In this document: one piece after another, positions 28,476-35,886 of the stretch
Position numbering within the stretch: position 1 is the first letter of the stretch
How the letters are laid out: the number at the start of each line of letters is the position of its first letter
Assembly (NCBI GenBank): GCA_033763735.1
Contig: JANRJY010000123.1
Span: forward strand, 39,303 to 103,302
Length of the DNA: 64,000 nucleotides
Source of the DNA: JANRJY01 sp033763735
Lineage (GTDB): Bacteria; Bacteroidota; Bacteroidia; Cytophagales; UBA9547
Direction: 5' to 3'
Notes under the pieces: model-generated
Database searches by the model: none
What the model saw: only the letters and a program-made list of their open reading frames with translations
What the model was told of the DNA's origin: nothing
Program-made: the position numbers and the translations under genes

Positions 28476-29183
28476 TTAAACAGCATTCAAAAGGTATATA
28501 GCCGGCTTTTTGTTAAGTTGAATATGGGTTTGTTTCCACTGAATTACTGTTTTTGATTTAATCAATTGGTGAGGCGATTGCAAATCAACTGCCACGCAAA
28601 TGAAAGTATTTGGGTGGCAATTATTGAGAATATCTGAAAACAAGGAGTCATTACGAAATGGTGTTTCTATGAAAATTTGAGTTTGATTTTTCTTGCTACT
28701 TTCTGATTCTAACTGTTTTAGTTTGATAATTCGGTCGTTTTTTTGAATCGGAAGATAACCATGAAAAGCAAAACTTTGTCCATTAAATCCTGATGCCATA
28801 AGTGCTAAGGTGATAGATGAAGGCCCAACCAAAGGCACCACTTCAATTTCATATATATGAGCCAATTCAACTGCCATACTTCCGGGATCAGCAATTCCGG
28901 GGCATCCGGCTTCAGACATTACGCCAACATTGTTTCCTTTGATTAGCATATCAATAAAAGGTTTGATGGATTCTTTAGGCGTATTTTTATCCAATAGAAA
29001 TAGTTCTAATGTTGAAATATCAATTCCCAATTGAAGTGAGCTAATGAATCTGCGCGCAGAGCGTTCATTCTCAACCAAATAATGTTTGATGGATTTGATA
29101 ATCTCCAAATTGAATGGAGGTAATTGTTCAACGGTTGAAAGTTCGTGCAAAAAAGTAGGTATTAAATATAATTTACCTTTCAT
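28476..29183 (-). CDS. RsmI-like SAM-dependent methyltransferase (tetrapyrrole methylase fold)
   Basis: A 235-residue protein of the tetrapyrrole methylase superfamily: LYLIPTFLHE start, GVMSEAGCPGIADPGSMAVELAH (the DAGTPxxSDPG-type SAM-binding motif with Cys), and VPLVGPSSITLALMASGFNGQSFAFHGYLP. It is close to RsmI, which 2'-O-methylates C1402 of 16S rRNA, but belongs to a shorter branch. The substrate is therefore uncertain. It is last in an operon with prmC; its 5' end overlaps the upstream membrane-protein gene by 11 bases. Confidence 0.83.
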   Translation of the reverse strand: MKGKLYLIPTFLHELSTVEQLPPFNLEIIKSIKHYLVENERSARRFISSLQLGIDISTLELFLLDKNTPKESIKPFIDMLIKGNNVGVMSEAGCPGIADPGSMAVELAHIYEIEVVPLVGPSSITLALMASGFNGQSFAFHGYLPIQKNDRIIKLKQLESESSKKNQTQIFIETPFRNDSLFSDILNNCHPNTFICVAVDLQSPHQLIKSKTVIQWKQTHIQLNKKPAIYLLNAV

Positions 29184-30591
29184 TCACCAGTTTGTACATA
29201 TTTGAATTGCCTATTTTTTGATACATATTGCCGATTGGAACTATTCTTGATTGAATTTTTGGCATTAGGTTGTTTAAATCTATCACTAATTCTGGTTTTT
29301 CATTGATAAATGAGTCATATGTGGTTTCGACACAACTAAATTTGTCCATTGATACCAACACTTTTTTTGATAAACTCCAATCCAAAAATGGCGTTGCAAG
29401 TGATGATTGCTTGTAAAGTTCAATGCTATCTCCTAATACCAATATTCTTTTATTTTTTAGTAAGGGCAAATCCATTTCCGGCCATATTATTTGATTGTTG
29501 AATGCCAAATTTTGTTGGTTGATTTTGCCAATTTTTAAAATAGAATAACAAAATTGAAGTGCAATAATAAACATGATAACAAAAAGTACTTCAGATATCC
29601 ACTTACGCTTGGAAAGAAGGATGTAATGTGAAATATAATAAGCTGCAAATGGAGTGATTAAATAAAAACTTGACACTGTTTTGCTGAAAAAAAGAATGAT
29701 TACAAACAAAGTAATACTCATCCAGGCAAACAAAATTTGGTTGCACAACATTTGAAAATTGATGAATCTTGTATAGGTAAATGCTTTGGATATACCCAAA
29801 AGGACCATTATCAATGAAGGAAAAATAATTACTGAAACAATTGACAAGTTGAATTTTCCTGAAAAAAGAGCCATTTGAGGGAAATTAAATAAATAACAAT
29901 TAATGAATGATGACAAGCCATCGTTCCAATAAAAGAATACCATAAGTGTGATAATAGGGAAGCAAAAGCCCATTAAAAGCAACATGTAATATCTAAAAAC
30001 CGTACGAGTAAATAAGATAAATGACATAAATGCCATTAGTAAAAATATAAATGCAGGTGCAAAACACAAATATGCCAATCCAATATAAAATCCGGTAGCA
30101 AATATTTCACCTTCATTATTTTCTGCTTTAATATGCCGAAATATATTGTTAAATGCCATCAATATAAATGTAACTGAAATCATGGCTGGTGAAAGTGACA
30201 TAAAATCGTAACACACTATAGTAGATACTGCATATATAAGGGTGGGAATATCGCTTTTGGCCGAAAAAAGTTCATTATTATTACTTAAATATCTGAATAT
30301 CAGTACTTGAGAAATGGCAAAGAAACTCGAAAACACAAAAAAAGCTGTATGACTTTTGCCAAAGAGTAGATTTATCAGCCAATAAATAAATGCAGGTATT
30401 GGTGGTGTTGATGTCAAAATATCTCTATAAAGCAAAAAACCGTTTGCCAATTTTTCGCCAACCAACATATGGTACATGTCTTCTAACAAAAGTGGTGGAG
30501 TCATAAAAAACAAAGGCAGACGAATAATATAAATCAATACTAAAATACTGATTAACTGAACCGGACCTGTGTATTTGAATAATTTTAGCAT
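29173..30591 (-). CDS. Polytopic membrane protein, DUF6427-like
   Basis: 472 residues with about 11-12 hydrophobic segments and an early loop containing MTPPLLLEDMYHMLVGEKLANGF. This topology with an acidic first loop resembles GT-C glycosyltransferases and the DUF6427 family found in gliding Bacteroidota. The catalytic Asp/Glu pattern of GT-C enzymes is not convincing, so I give no enzyme call. The C-terminal ~100 residues are soluble. The start overlaps the prmC stop as TAATG, and the end overlaps the methyltransferase gene, giving a tight three-gene operon. Confidence 0.72.
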   Translation of the reverse strand: MLKLFKYTGPVQLISILVLIYIIRLPLFFMTPPLLLEDMYHMLVGEKLANGFLLYRDILTSTPPIPAFIYWLINLLFGKSHTAFFVFSSFFAISQVLIFRYLSNNNELFSAKSDIPTLIYAVSTIVCYDFMSLSPAMISVTFILMAFNNIFRHIKAENNEGEIFATGFYIGLAYLCFAPAFIFLLMAFMSFILFTRTVFRYYMLLLMGFCFPIITLMVFFYWNDGLSSFINCYLFNFPQMALFSGKFNLSIVSVIIFPSLIMVLLGISKAFTYTRFINFQMLCNQILFAWMSITLFVIILFFSKTVSSFYLITPFAAYYISHYILLSKRKWISEVLFVIMFIIALQFCYSILKIGKINQQNLAFNNQIIWPEMDLPLLKNKRILVLGDSIELYKQSSLATPFLDWSLSKKVLVSMDKFSCVETTYDSFINEKPELVIDLNNLMPKIQSRIVPIGNMYQKIGNSNMYKLVNER

Positions 30592-31445
30592 TATGACTGA
30601 TAAGTACCGGATACAAATCTATTGTTATTATTGATATCCTTAGTAATGATAGTATCGACAAAATGAGAAGCTATCATATGATCCTTTACATTTTCACCTA
30701 ATTCTTGATTGATTTCAAAGTAAAGCTTTCCTCCGGATTTTAAATGTCCGGTAGCAAATTCTACTATTTTCTTATAGAAATGTATGGGATCTTGTTCGGT
30801 GCTAAATAATGCTATATGTGGTTCATAATCAACCACATTGGATTGCAAAGTTGATTTTTCTTCAACCGTAATGTAAGGCGGATTACTTACTATAATATCC
30901 AAAAGTGGCAAGTCGTATTCAACCTTGATGTTATTGATATCATGATGAATGAATTCAACGGCAGCATGATTGTTTTCAGCATTTTGTTTGGCTGTTTTTA
31001 ATGCCGCTTTCGAAACCTCCAAAGCATATACTTTGAAATTAGGGTTTTCCAAAGCCAATGATATGGGTATACAACCACTTCCTGTGCCTATATCAAGTAT
31101 TGTTGTGGTGGATTTTGATTTATTTTCATGTAGTATCAATTGAACTAATTCCTCAGTTTCAGGGCGTGGTATAAACACGGATTTGTTGACCTCAAATCGG
31201 TAACCATAAAAGTAAGTGAAACCAATGATGTACTGAATGGGTTCAAATCTTTGAAGTCGAATTATGTAGTCATTTAATTTGTCTTCATCGAAGTTTTTGA
31301 TTTGCTTGTCAGCCAGAATTTCAGATCTATTACAACCTGATAAGTAGCTTACAATCAGCATTGAAAGCTCTTTTGATTCATCTTTATCGTAGAAATTTTC
31401 TAATTTTTGCTGTGTCTGTTGAAATAAATTCTTTGTTGAATACAC
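30591..31445 (-). CDS. prmC: Release factor glutamine methyltransferase
   Basis: N5-methylates the GGQ glutamine of release factors RF1 and RF2. It has the helical N-terminal domain, then the SAM-binding TILDIGTGSGCIPISLALENP and the catalytic NPPYIT motif (IIVSNPPYIT). The start is unclear: GTG at 31445 gives a protein of normal length, while TTG at 31466 adds seven residues. It is divergent from the M61 peptidase, with only 13-34 bases between the starts. It leads the operon with the membrane protein and RsmI-like gene; both ends of this operon are translation-related enzymes. Confidence 0.92.
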   Translation of the reverse strand: MYSTKNLFQQTQQKLENFYDKDESKELSMLIVSYLSGCNRSEILADKQIKNFDEDKLNDYIIRLQRFEPIQYIIGFTYFYGYRFEVNKSVFIPRPETEELVQLILHENKSKSTTTILDIGTGSGCIPISLALENPNFKVYALEVSKAALKTAKQNAENNHAAVEFIHHDINNIKVEYDLPLLDIIVSNPPYITVEEKSTLQSNVVDYEPHIALFSTEQDPIHFYKKIVEFATGHLKSGGKLYFEINQELGENVKDHMIASHFVDTIITKDINNNNRFVSGTYQS

Positions 31446-31479
31446 GTTACCAATGATTTTTAACAAAATTTGTGATTAA

Positions 31480-33264
31480 ATGGTGAATTACAAAATTAAA
31501 TATAGCCAGCCTCACAAACACATTTTAGAGATGGAGGCTACTTTTTTGCCCAATGGTTCCAATATCAGAGAACTGCAATTGGCCGCCTGGCGCCCCGGCA
31601 GATATGAATTGCAAAATTATGCTCAGAATATATTGAACTTTCAGGCAAAAAATGAACAAGATCAATTGCTACTTGTAACAAAAACCAACCGAAATACCTG
31701 GCAGATTACCTCAGACGGAAAGGAAAAAATGATTGTTACTTACAAATATTATGCCAAGCAAATGGATGCCGGAGGATCGTGGTTGGACGAGGAAATGATT
31801 TACCTGAACTTTATCAATTTTGTATTAAAAGATAAGGTGGATGACAAAAGCAAATATCATGTGTTGATAAAGTCAAGCAATACATTTTCAATAGCCTGTA
31901 GTTTGAAAAACACAAGGAATGATGAGTGGTTAGCACTTGAGCCTGCTGATTATTATACATTATCAGATAGCCCTTTTTTGGCTGCAAAAAATATGCTTTC
32001 CCGTTCAATTGAAATAAATAATATCAAGGTTGAAGTTTGCATTTCTGGATTGAATACCACACCTCCTGACCAACTATTTATTGATTTTCAAAAATTTTGT
32101 GAAAGTCAAATAAAGCTTTTCAAATCATTTCCAACAAGTGAATATTGCTTTATAATCATTATTTTGCCTTATCCTCATTATCATGGAGTGGAACATCAAA
32201 GTTCAACAGTGATTGTTTTGGGAAATAATGAAGCCGCAATAGACCAAGCTCTTTATAAAAGTTTGATGGGAATCAGCTCACATGAATTTTTTCATGCCTG
32301 GAATATATGCCAGATCAAACCACAAGAGCTTGTTTCAAAGGATTTTTCCAAAGAAATATATTTTGATTCGTGCTTCATAGCGGAAGGCATCACCACCTAT
32401 TATGGAGATTTGATGTTATTGCGCTCTGGCGTTTGGGACTTGAACTCATATTTAGTAGAGTTGAGCGATAATTTGCAGAAACATATGAACAATCAGGGAC
32501 GCAATTATGCGTCACTCGCACAGTCATCAATTGATTTGTGGGTAGATGGATATAAAACTTCTCCTCCCGGTCGAAAAGTGTCGGTTTATGACAAAGGGGC
32601 ATTAGTTGCGTTTATTTTGGATATGAATATCCGGATTAGTGCACACAATAAGCTGTCATTAGATAATGTAATGCAAAAAATGTATACGCAATTTAATGCC
32701 AACTCCAATAAAGGATACACAATTAGTAGCTTTAAAAACTTGCTTGAACATGTTTGCAATAGCTCTTTTGATACTTTTTTTGAACAGTGTATTTATGGAA
32801 TTGTGCCATTGGAAATGATATTGGCAAGAGCAGCAAGTTGGATTGGTATTGACTTAATAGTGAGCGTTTCTGACAAACTCTATGAACATCAGTTTGGATT
32901 GAAAGTGAAAACTATTGATAATCAGTGTGTGGTATATGATATTCACCCCGGTTCACCTGCCGACAAAATATTGGACATAGGGGACAAAATCGTTAAAATT
33001 AACAGAAATGAAGTCAAGGAAAGTGTGGGCAAATTGTTGGATAATGTAGCCATGGCTGAGATTTCTATAATTAGAAATGGAAAGTCAATAACCAAAACTG
33101 TAATCAAGGATGGTGGAAGTTATTTTATGAATTATAAATTCCAACCTAAAGCAAATCCTACGGAAGCTCAAATACAGGCGATGGAGATGTGGAAGGAAGG
33201 GGATATAAAGTCGCCTTCTGTTCTTAGCGTCTCGCTAAGACCATCTACAAACAATCAAAAATAG
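31480..33264 (+). CDS. M61-family (glycyl aminopeptidase) metallopeptidase with PDZ domain
   Basis: A 594-residue zinc peptidase. The N-terminal beta domain (HILEMEATFLPNG, LAAWRPGRYELQNYAQNI) is followed by the active site HEFFH, with His268, Glu269 and His272, and Glu302 in FIAEGITTYYGDL as the third ligand. The PDZ domain is at ~460-545 (VYDIHPGSPADKILDIGDKIVKIN). No signal peptide is visible, so it is probably cytoplasmic. M61 enzymes remove N-terminal Gly or Ala or act on unfolded chains. The last ~15 codons pass through a palindrome (33222-33240). Confidence 0.9.
   Translation: MVNYKIKYSQPHKHILEMEATFLPNGSNIRELQLAAWRPGRYELQNYAQNILNFQAKNEQDQLLLVTKTNRNTWQITSDGKEKMIVTYKYYAKQMDAGGSWLDEEMIYLNFINFVLKDKVDDKSKYHVLIKSSNTFSIACSLKNTRNDEWLALEPADYYTLSDSPFLAAKNMLSRSIEINNIKVEVCISGLNTTPPDQLFIDFQKFCESQIKLFKSFPTSEYCFIIIILPYPHYHGVEHQSSTVIVLGNNEAAIDQALYKSLMGISSHEFFHAWNICQIKPQELVSKDFSKEIYFDSCFIAEGITTYYGDLMLLRSGVWDLNSYLVELSDNLQKHMNNQGRNYASLAQSSIDLWVDGYKTSPPGRKVSVYDKGALVAFILDMNIRISAHNKLSLDNVMQKMYTQFNANSNKGYTISSFKNLLEHVCNSSFDTFFEQCIYGIVPLEMILARAASWIGIDLIVSVSDKLYEHQFGLKVKTIDNQCVVYDIHPGSPADKILDIGDKIVKINRNEVKESVGKLLDNVAMAEISIIRNGKSITKTVIKDGGSYFMNYKFQPKANPTEAQIQAMEMWKEGDIKSPSVLSVSLRPSTNNQK
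33222..33240. repeat. Perfect short palindrome inside the M61 gene
   Basis: TCTTAGCG, a three-base TCT loop, then CGCTAAGA: an 8-bp perfect inverted repeat inside the last codons of the peptidase. The half-site TCTTAGCG also occurs at 9323-9330 inside the palindrome near the TolC gene. This suggests a dispersed palindromic element that has entered coding sequence. Confidence 0.55.
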
Positions 33265-33323
33265 TACTATATTTGTTCAAAAGGTTAATTGGCAAGAAAA
33301 TACGCAATCCGTAATCAAGAATA

Positions 33324-33395
33324 TTTCGCCTTTGGTGTTGTGCGATAGGAGTAGCAAGGGTCACCAACAAACTGCTACTCAATGATTAGATGCTT
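33324..33395. repeat. Direct repeat R1 (72 bases)
   Basis: Matches 33738-33812 over its whole length apart from a 3-base deletion (GTT missing after CGCCTTT) and a few substitutions. The shared core is GTTGTGCGATAGGAGTAGCA. Both copies face the same way and bracket the small antitoxin-like gene at 33509-33724. No matching element was seen elsewhere in the window. Confidence 0.75.
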
Positions 33396-33419
33396 GTTGG
33401 TCAAAAGAAGACCAACAAG
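33393..33419. repeat. Perfect 10-bp inverted repeat at the end of R1
   Basis: CTTGTTGGTC (33393-33402), a 7-base loop, GACCAACAAG (33410-33419). It begins in the last bases of R1 and is not present at R2. There is no T-run after it on the plus strand, so it is not a standard terminator. It could be a hairpin or protein-binding site. Confidence 0.55.
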
Positions 33420-33482
33420 GGCGGAAAATAAGAAAGTTTAAATGCAACCCACAGCGCTATTCACTTAATTATTAATTTTAAC

Positions 33483-33490
33483 TACTTTTG
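33483..33490 (+). promoter_or_regulatory. Candidate -7 box for the orphan antitoxin-like gene
   Basis: TACTTTTG matches TAnnTTTG exactly and ends 18 bases before the ATG at 33509. A TTTG -33 element is not clear. The match suggests the small gene is transcribed from inside the repeat-bracketed segment. Confidence 0.5.
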
Positions 33491-33508
33491 TACTTATTAA
33501 ACATTAAT

Positions 33509-33724
33509 ATGAGAACTCAATCATTAAATTTTAATAATATAGTCAAGTCAATTTATGGGTTACCTCTTGAAGACAGACTTGAAATAAAGTTTCTATTAGA
33601 ACATAATATTGCAGAAGCCAGACGAGAAGAAATTGCAAGTAATTACAAAAAATCTCAAACAGAACACAAAGCAAGCAAAATGAAATTTTCCTCCAATGTC
33701 GAGGAGCTTAAAAAAATGCTATAA
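33509..33724 (+). CDS. Small antitoxin-like protein (71 aa), no toxin beside it
   Basis: MRTQSLNFNNIVKSIYGLPLEDRLEIKFLLEHNI followed by a charged tail ending FSSNVEELKKML. The ordering, a helix with LPLEDRLEIKFLLE and an acidic leucine-rich C-terminus, is the pattern of small addiction-module antitoxins of Bacteroidota and Cyanobacteria. I chose the ATG at 33509; a start at 33488 would overlap the promoter-like box. There is no toxin gene within the bracketed segment. Function is inferred only from size and composition. Confidence 0.6.
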   Translation: MRTQSLNFNNIVKSIYGLPLEDRLEIKFLLEHNIAEARREEIASNYKKSQTEHKASKMKFSSNVEELKKML

Positions 33725-33737
33725 ATGGAAGTTGCTT

Positions 33738-33812
33738 TTTCGCCTTTGTTGGTGTTGTGCGATAGGAGTAGCAAAGGTCACCACCAAACTGGTACTCAAT
33801 GATTAGCTGCTT
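33738..33812. repeat. Direct repeat R2 (75 bases)
   Basis: Second copy of the element at 33324-33395, starting 13 bases after the small gene's stop. It carries the three extra bases GTT and a few substitutions. It ends shortly before the GGGP synthase stop at 33846. Confidence 0.75.
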
Positions 33813-33845
33813 AAACCATAGAAATCAAGGGAGGAACTGCTTTAG

Positions 33846-34598
33846 CTATTTGGCTAGGACAATCCAATAATTAGCAATCTCTTCAATCAACTCCGGATTG
33901 GTTTCAACAGCATTGCCAATAACAATTACATCTGCACCACCATTCCAAGTTGCCTTAGCTTTTTCTAAAGAATTGATTCCGCCTCCTACAATTATGGGTG
34001 TACTAACCCATTCCGACACCATTTTGATCAACGGAGCAGGTACGGGTTCGTCAGCGCCACTGCCACTATCAAGATATGTGAGTCGCATACCCATCAATTG
34101 TCCTGCAAGTGCGGTTGAGGCTGCTATTTCAGGTTTGTAATTGGGTATAGGAGTGGTATTGCTTATGTACGAAACGGTGGTTTGTTTGCCCCCATCAATT
34201 AATATATATGCGGTTGAAAGTATTTCTAAGGAGCTGTCTTTGAGTTTAGGAGCAGCTACAACTTGCTGACCGATCAAAAACTCCGGATTACGTCCGGATA
34301 GTAGGGATAAAAACAATATAGCATCTGCTTGTTCGTCAATATGCATATTACTTCCCGGAAATAATACTATGGGCAACTTTGTGTTTGATTTCAAATAGTT
34401 CAAAGTCGCATTCAAAGATTGAGTGGTAATCAAACTTCCGCCCACCATTAAAAAATCAACACCACATTGTTCTGATTTGGAAATGATAACATCAAGCAAC
34501 TTTTGACTGGTTTTGTCCGGATCAATTAATATTGCCCACGACTTTTTACCTGCTTTTTTGTTATTAAGAATCAGATCCAGTACGGGAGCCTTTGTCAT
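33846..34598 (-). CDS. Geranylgeranylglyceryl/heptaprenylglyceryl phosphate synthase family (GGGPS/PcrB)
   Basis: TIM-barrel prenyltransferase joining a polyprenyl diphosphate to sn-glycerol-1-phosphate. Seen are the start SWAILIDPDKTS, GSLITTQ, IVLFPGSNMHI, YLDSGSGADEPVP and the phosphate loop PIIVGGGINSLEKAKATWNGGADVIVIGNAVE. The 250-residue size is normal for the Bacteroidota group II enzymes, which are related to archaeal ether-lipid synthases. Chain length of the prenyl donor cannot be told. The 5' end overlaps the upstream small membrane-protein gene by 35 bases, so it ends a three-gene operon. Confidence 0.9.
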   Translation of the reverse strand: MTKAPVLDLILNNKKAGKKSWAILIDPDKTSQKLLDVIISKSEQCGVDFLMVGGSLITTQSLNATLNYLKSNTKLPIVLFPGSNMHIDEQADAILFLSLLSGRNPEFLIGQQVVAAPKLKDSSLEILSTAYILIDGGKQTTVSYISNTTPIPNYKPEIAASTALAGQLMGMRLTYLDSGSGADEPVPAPLIKMVSEWVSTPIIVGGGINSLEKAKATWNGGADVIVIGNAVETNPELIEEIANYWIVLAK

Positions 34599-34992
34599 TT
34601 TCGATTAGTTGTTCTAAAAGATCTGCTAGTTTTTCTTTTGCAATTGCTAATAAAAAAGTGGCGATATGACCCATAATTGATTGATATATAGGGTTTGATG
34701 CTGCTTTTGAAAGCATGTTTTCGGGAGCAGGAGAAGCGGAAGGAGCAGGGGCAAAATATATTCTTTTGTCATCTTTATCGTCGTCATCCGAACTAAAGAT
34801 AATACCCACCACAAAATAAGTCACTACAAATGCACCTCCTACCACAAGGGCATATTTGCCAATATGAGTAGCTTTGTCTTTGATTTCTTTCAAGTCAGAT
34901 GCTATTTCTGATTGTAAAACCAGATTTTTGCGTTCAATTTCTTTTCTTTTTTCAAGATAATCGAGTTCAGTGGCAGATTCGTTGGCTATCAT
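34564..34992 (-). CDS. Small single-pass membrane protein, unknown function
   Basis: 142 residues. A charged, coiled-coil-like head (YLEKRKEIERKNLVLQSEIASDLKEIKDKA), one TM helix at about 46-66 (YALVVGGAFVVTYFVVGIIF), an Asp-rich linker (SSDDDDKDDK), a Pro/Ala/Ser stretch, then an amphipathic C-terminal helix. No known family is recognised. It overlaps the holin-like gene by four bases (ATGA) and GGGPS by 35, so the three are translated together. An envelope or membrane-organising role is possible. Confidence 0.72.
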   Translation of the reverse strand: MIANESATELDYLEKRKEIERKNLVLQSEIASDLKEIKDKATHIGKYALVVGGAFVVTYFVVGIIFSSDDDDKDDKRIYFAPAPSASPAPENMLSKAASNPIYQSIMGHIATFLLAIAKEKLADLLEQLIENDKGSRTGSDS

Positions 34993-35291
34993 TTGAAATC
35001 TTTGAAAATGGTTATTTCTTTTTTTCGTAGGTAAATATAAATAATAATTCCAAGCATCAAATAAAAGACAGCCACGAATATGAATCCAATAAAGCTGCTA
35101 CACATTAATTGATTAAGGAATAATGCAAGTCCCAAACTGATGAACAATAAAAACAAAAGAGCAGCCAAAATTAAGGTCATAATGAGCATTAATTTGATCA
35201 CTAAAGTCTTGATTTTATGCTCAATATCGAGCTTGACTAAATCAATCCTGTTTTCAATATATGTTTGGAATTTCTGAAAAATATTGTCCAC
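34989..35291 (-). CDS. Holin-X/YqjE-like small membrane protein
   Basis: 100 residues, starting with GTG at 35289-35291. A basic amphipathic head (YIENRIDLVKLDIEHKIKT) precedes two closely spaced TM helices (LMLIMTLILAALLFLLFISL, then FIGFIFVAVFYLMLGIIIYI). This is the layout of holin superfamily III / phage_holin_3-type proteins that are mostly not phage genes. There is no lysis gene or phage context. It overlaps the next gene as ATGA. Confidence 0.78.
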   Translation of the reverse strand: MDNIFQKFQTYIENRIDLVKLDIEHKIKTLVIKLMLIMTLILAALLFLLFISLGLALFLNQLMCSSFIGFIFVAVFYLMLGIIIYIYLRKKEITIFKDFK

Positions 35292-35311
35292 CTAGGTTAG
35301 AGCGATTAAAA

Positions 35312-35725
35312 TCAAACTTTTATTTCCTTTTCCTGATATTTGGAAGGGCACTTCATCAATATTTTGTCGGCAATAAATACTCCTTTTTCGTTCATTGCAC
35401 CGATTACTACTATTTGCTCCGAACGTTCAAAGTCTTGTGGTTTGGGATTGGAGTATATTACTTTTCGCAATTCATTATTCTGATCGATTAGTTCAAATTC
35501 GAAATAATTGGGATTGAGTTGAGGGGCGTAAATCATACCAACAATCTCGCCATTTTCTGATTTTTTAAGGCGACCAACTACATGTACTTTTTGATCGTCA
35601 CCATCAGAAACCATCTCAGCTGCTTCATTGAAAGTTACATAACTGCTTGCATCTCCGGCGGTAGATAAAATTACCGCTATTGCAACCCCAATTACCACTA
35701 TGGCAATTATATGTGTGATTTTCAT
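35312..35725 (-). CDS. ccmE: Cytochrome c maturation protein CcmE, CxxxY type
   Basis: Periplasmic heme chaperone, 137 residues, with an N-terminal anchor helix (ITHIIAIVVIGVAIAVIL) and an OB-fold with VVGRLKKSENG and YFEFELIDQNN. The heme-binding motif is CPSKY, Cys126 and Tyr130, instead of the HxxxY of E. coli CcmE. This CxxxY form is known in some bacteria and archaea. No other ccm gene lies in the window. It is 20 bases from the small membrane-protein gene in the same direction. Confidence 0.88.
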   Translation of the reverse strand: MKITHIIAIVVIGVAIAVILSTAGDASSYVTFNEAAEMVSDGDDQKVHVVGRLKKSENGEIVGMIYAPQLNPNYFEFELIDQNNELRKVIYSNPKPQDFERSEQIVVIGAMNEKGVFIADKILMKCPSKYQEKEIKV

Positions 35726-35846
35726 AAATGATTGTATTTAATCTATTTGTACATTCAAAATTAGGCTTATTGAATATATCAAATTAAATATTGCTCAAAA
35801 TTAATATAAAATTGTCCCCAAATCATTTATTGCTAGCTTTTTATTT

Positions 35847-35854
35847 TATTTTTG
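35847..35854 (+). promoter_or_regulatory. Candidate -7 box for lpdA
   Basis: TATTTTTG matches TAnnTTTG and ends 32 bases before the lpdA ATG. No clear TTTG -33 element. Confidence 0.4.
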
Positions 35855-35886
35855 CCCAATCTTAAAAAATAGAATTTTAAAGTGTT

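Noticed and set aside
34989..35291. Phage lysis cassette
   Set aside because: The holin-like protein has no endolysin or phage genes around it and belongs to a family mostly found outside phages.
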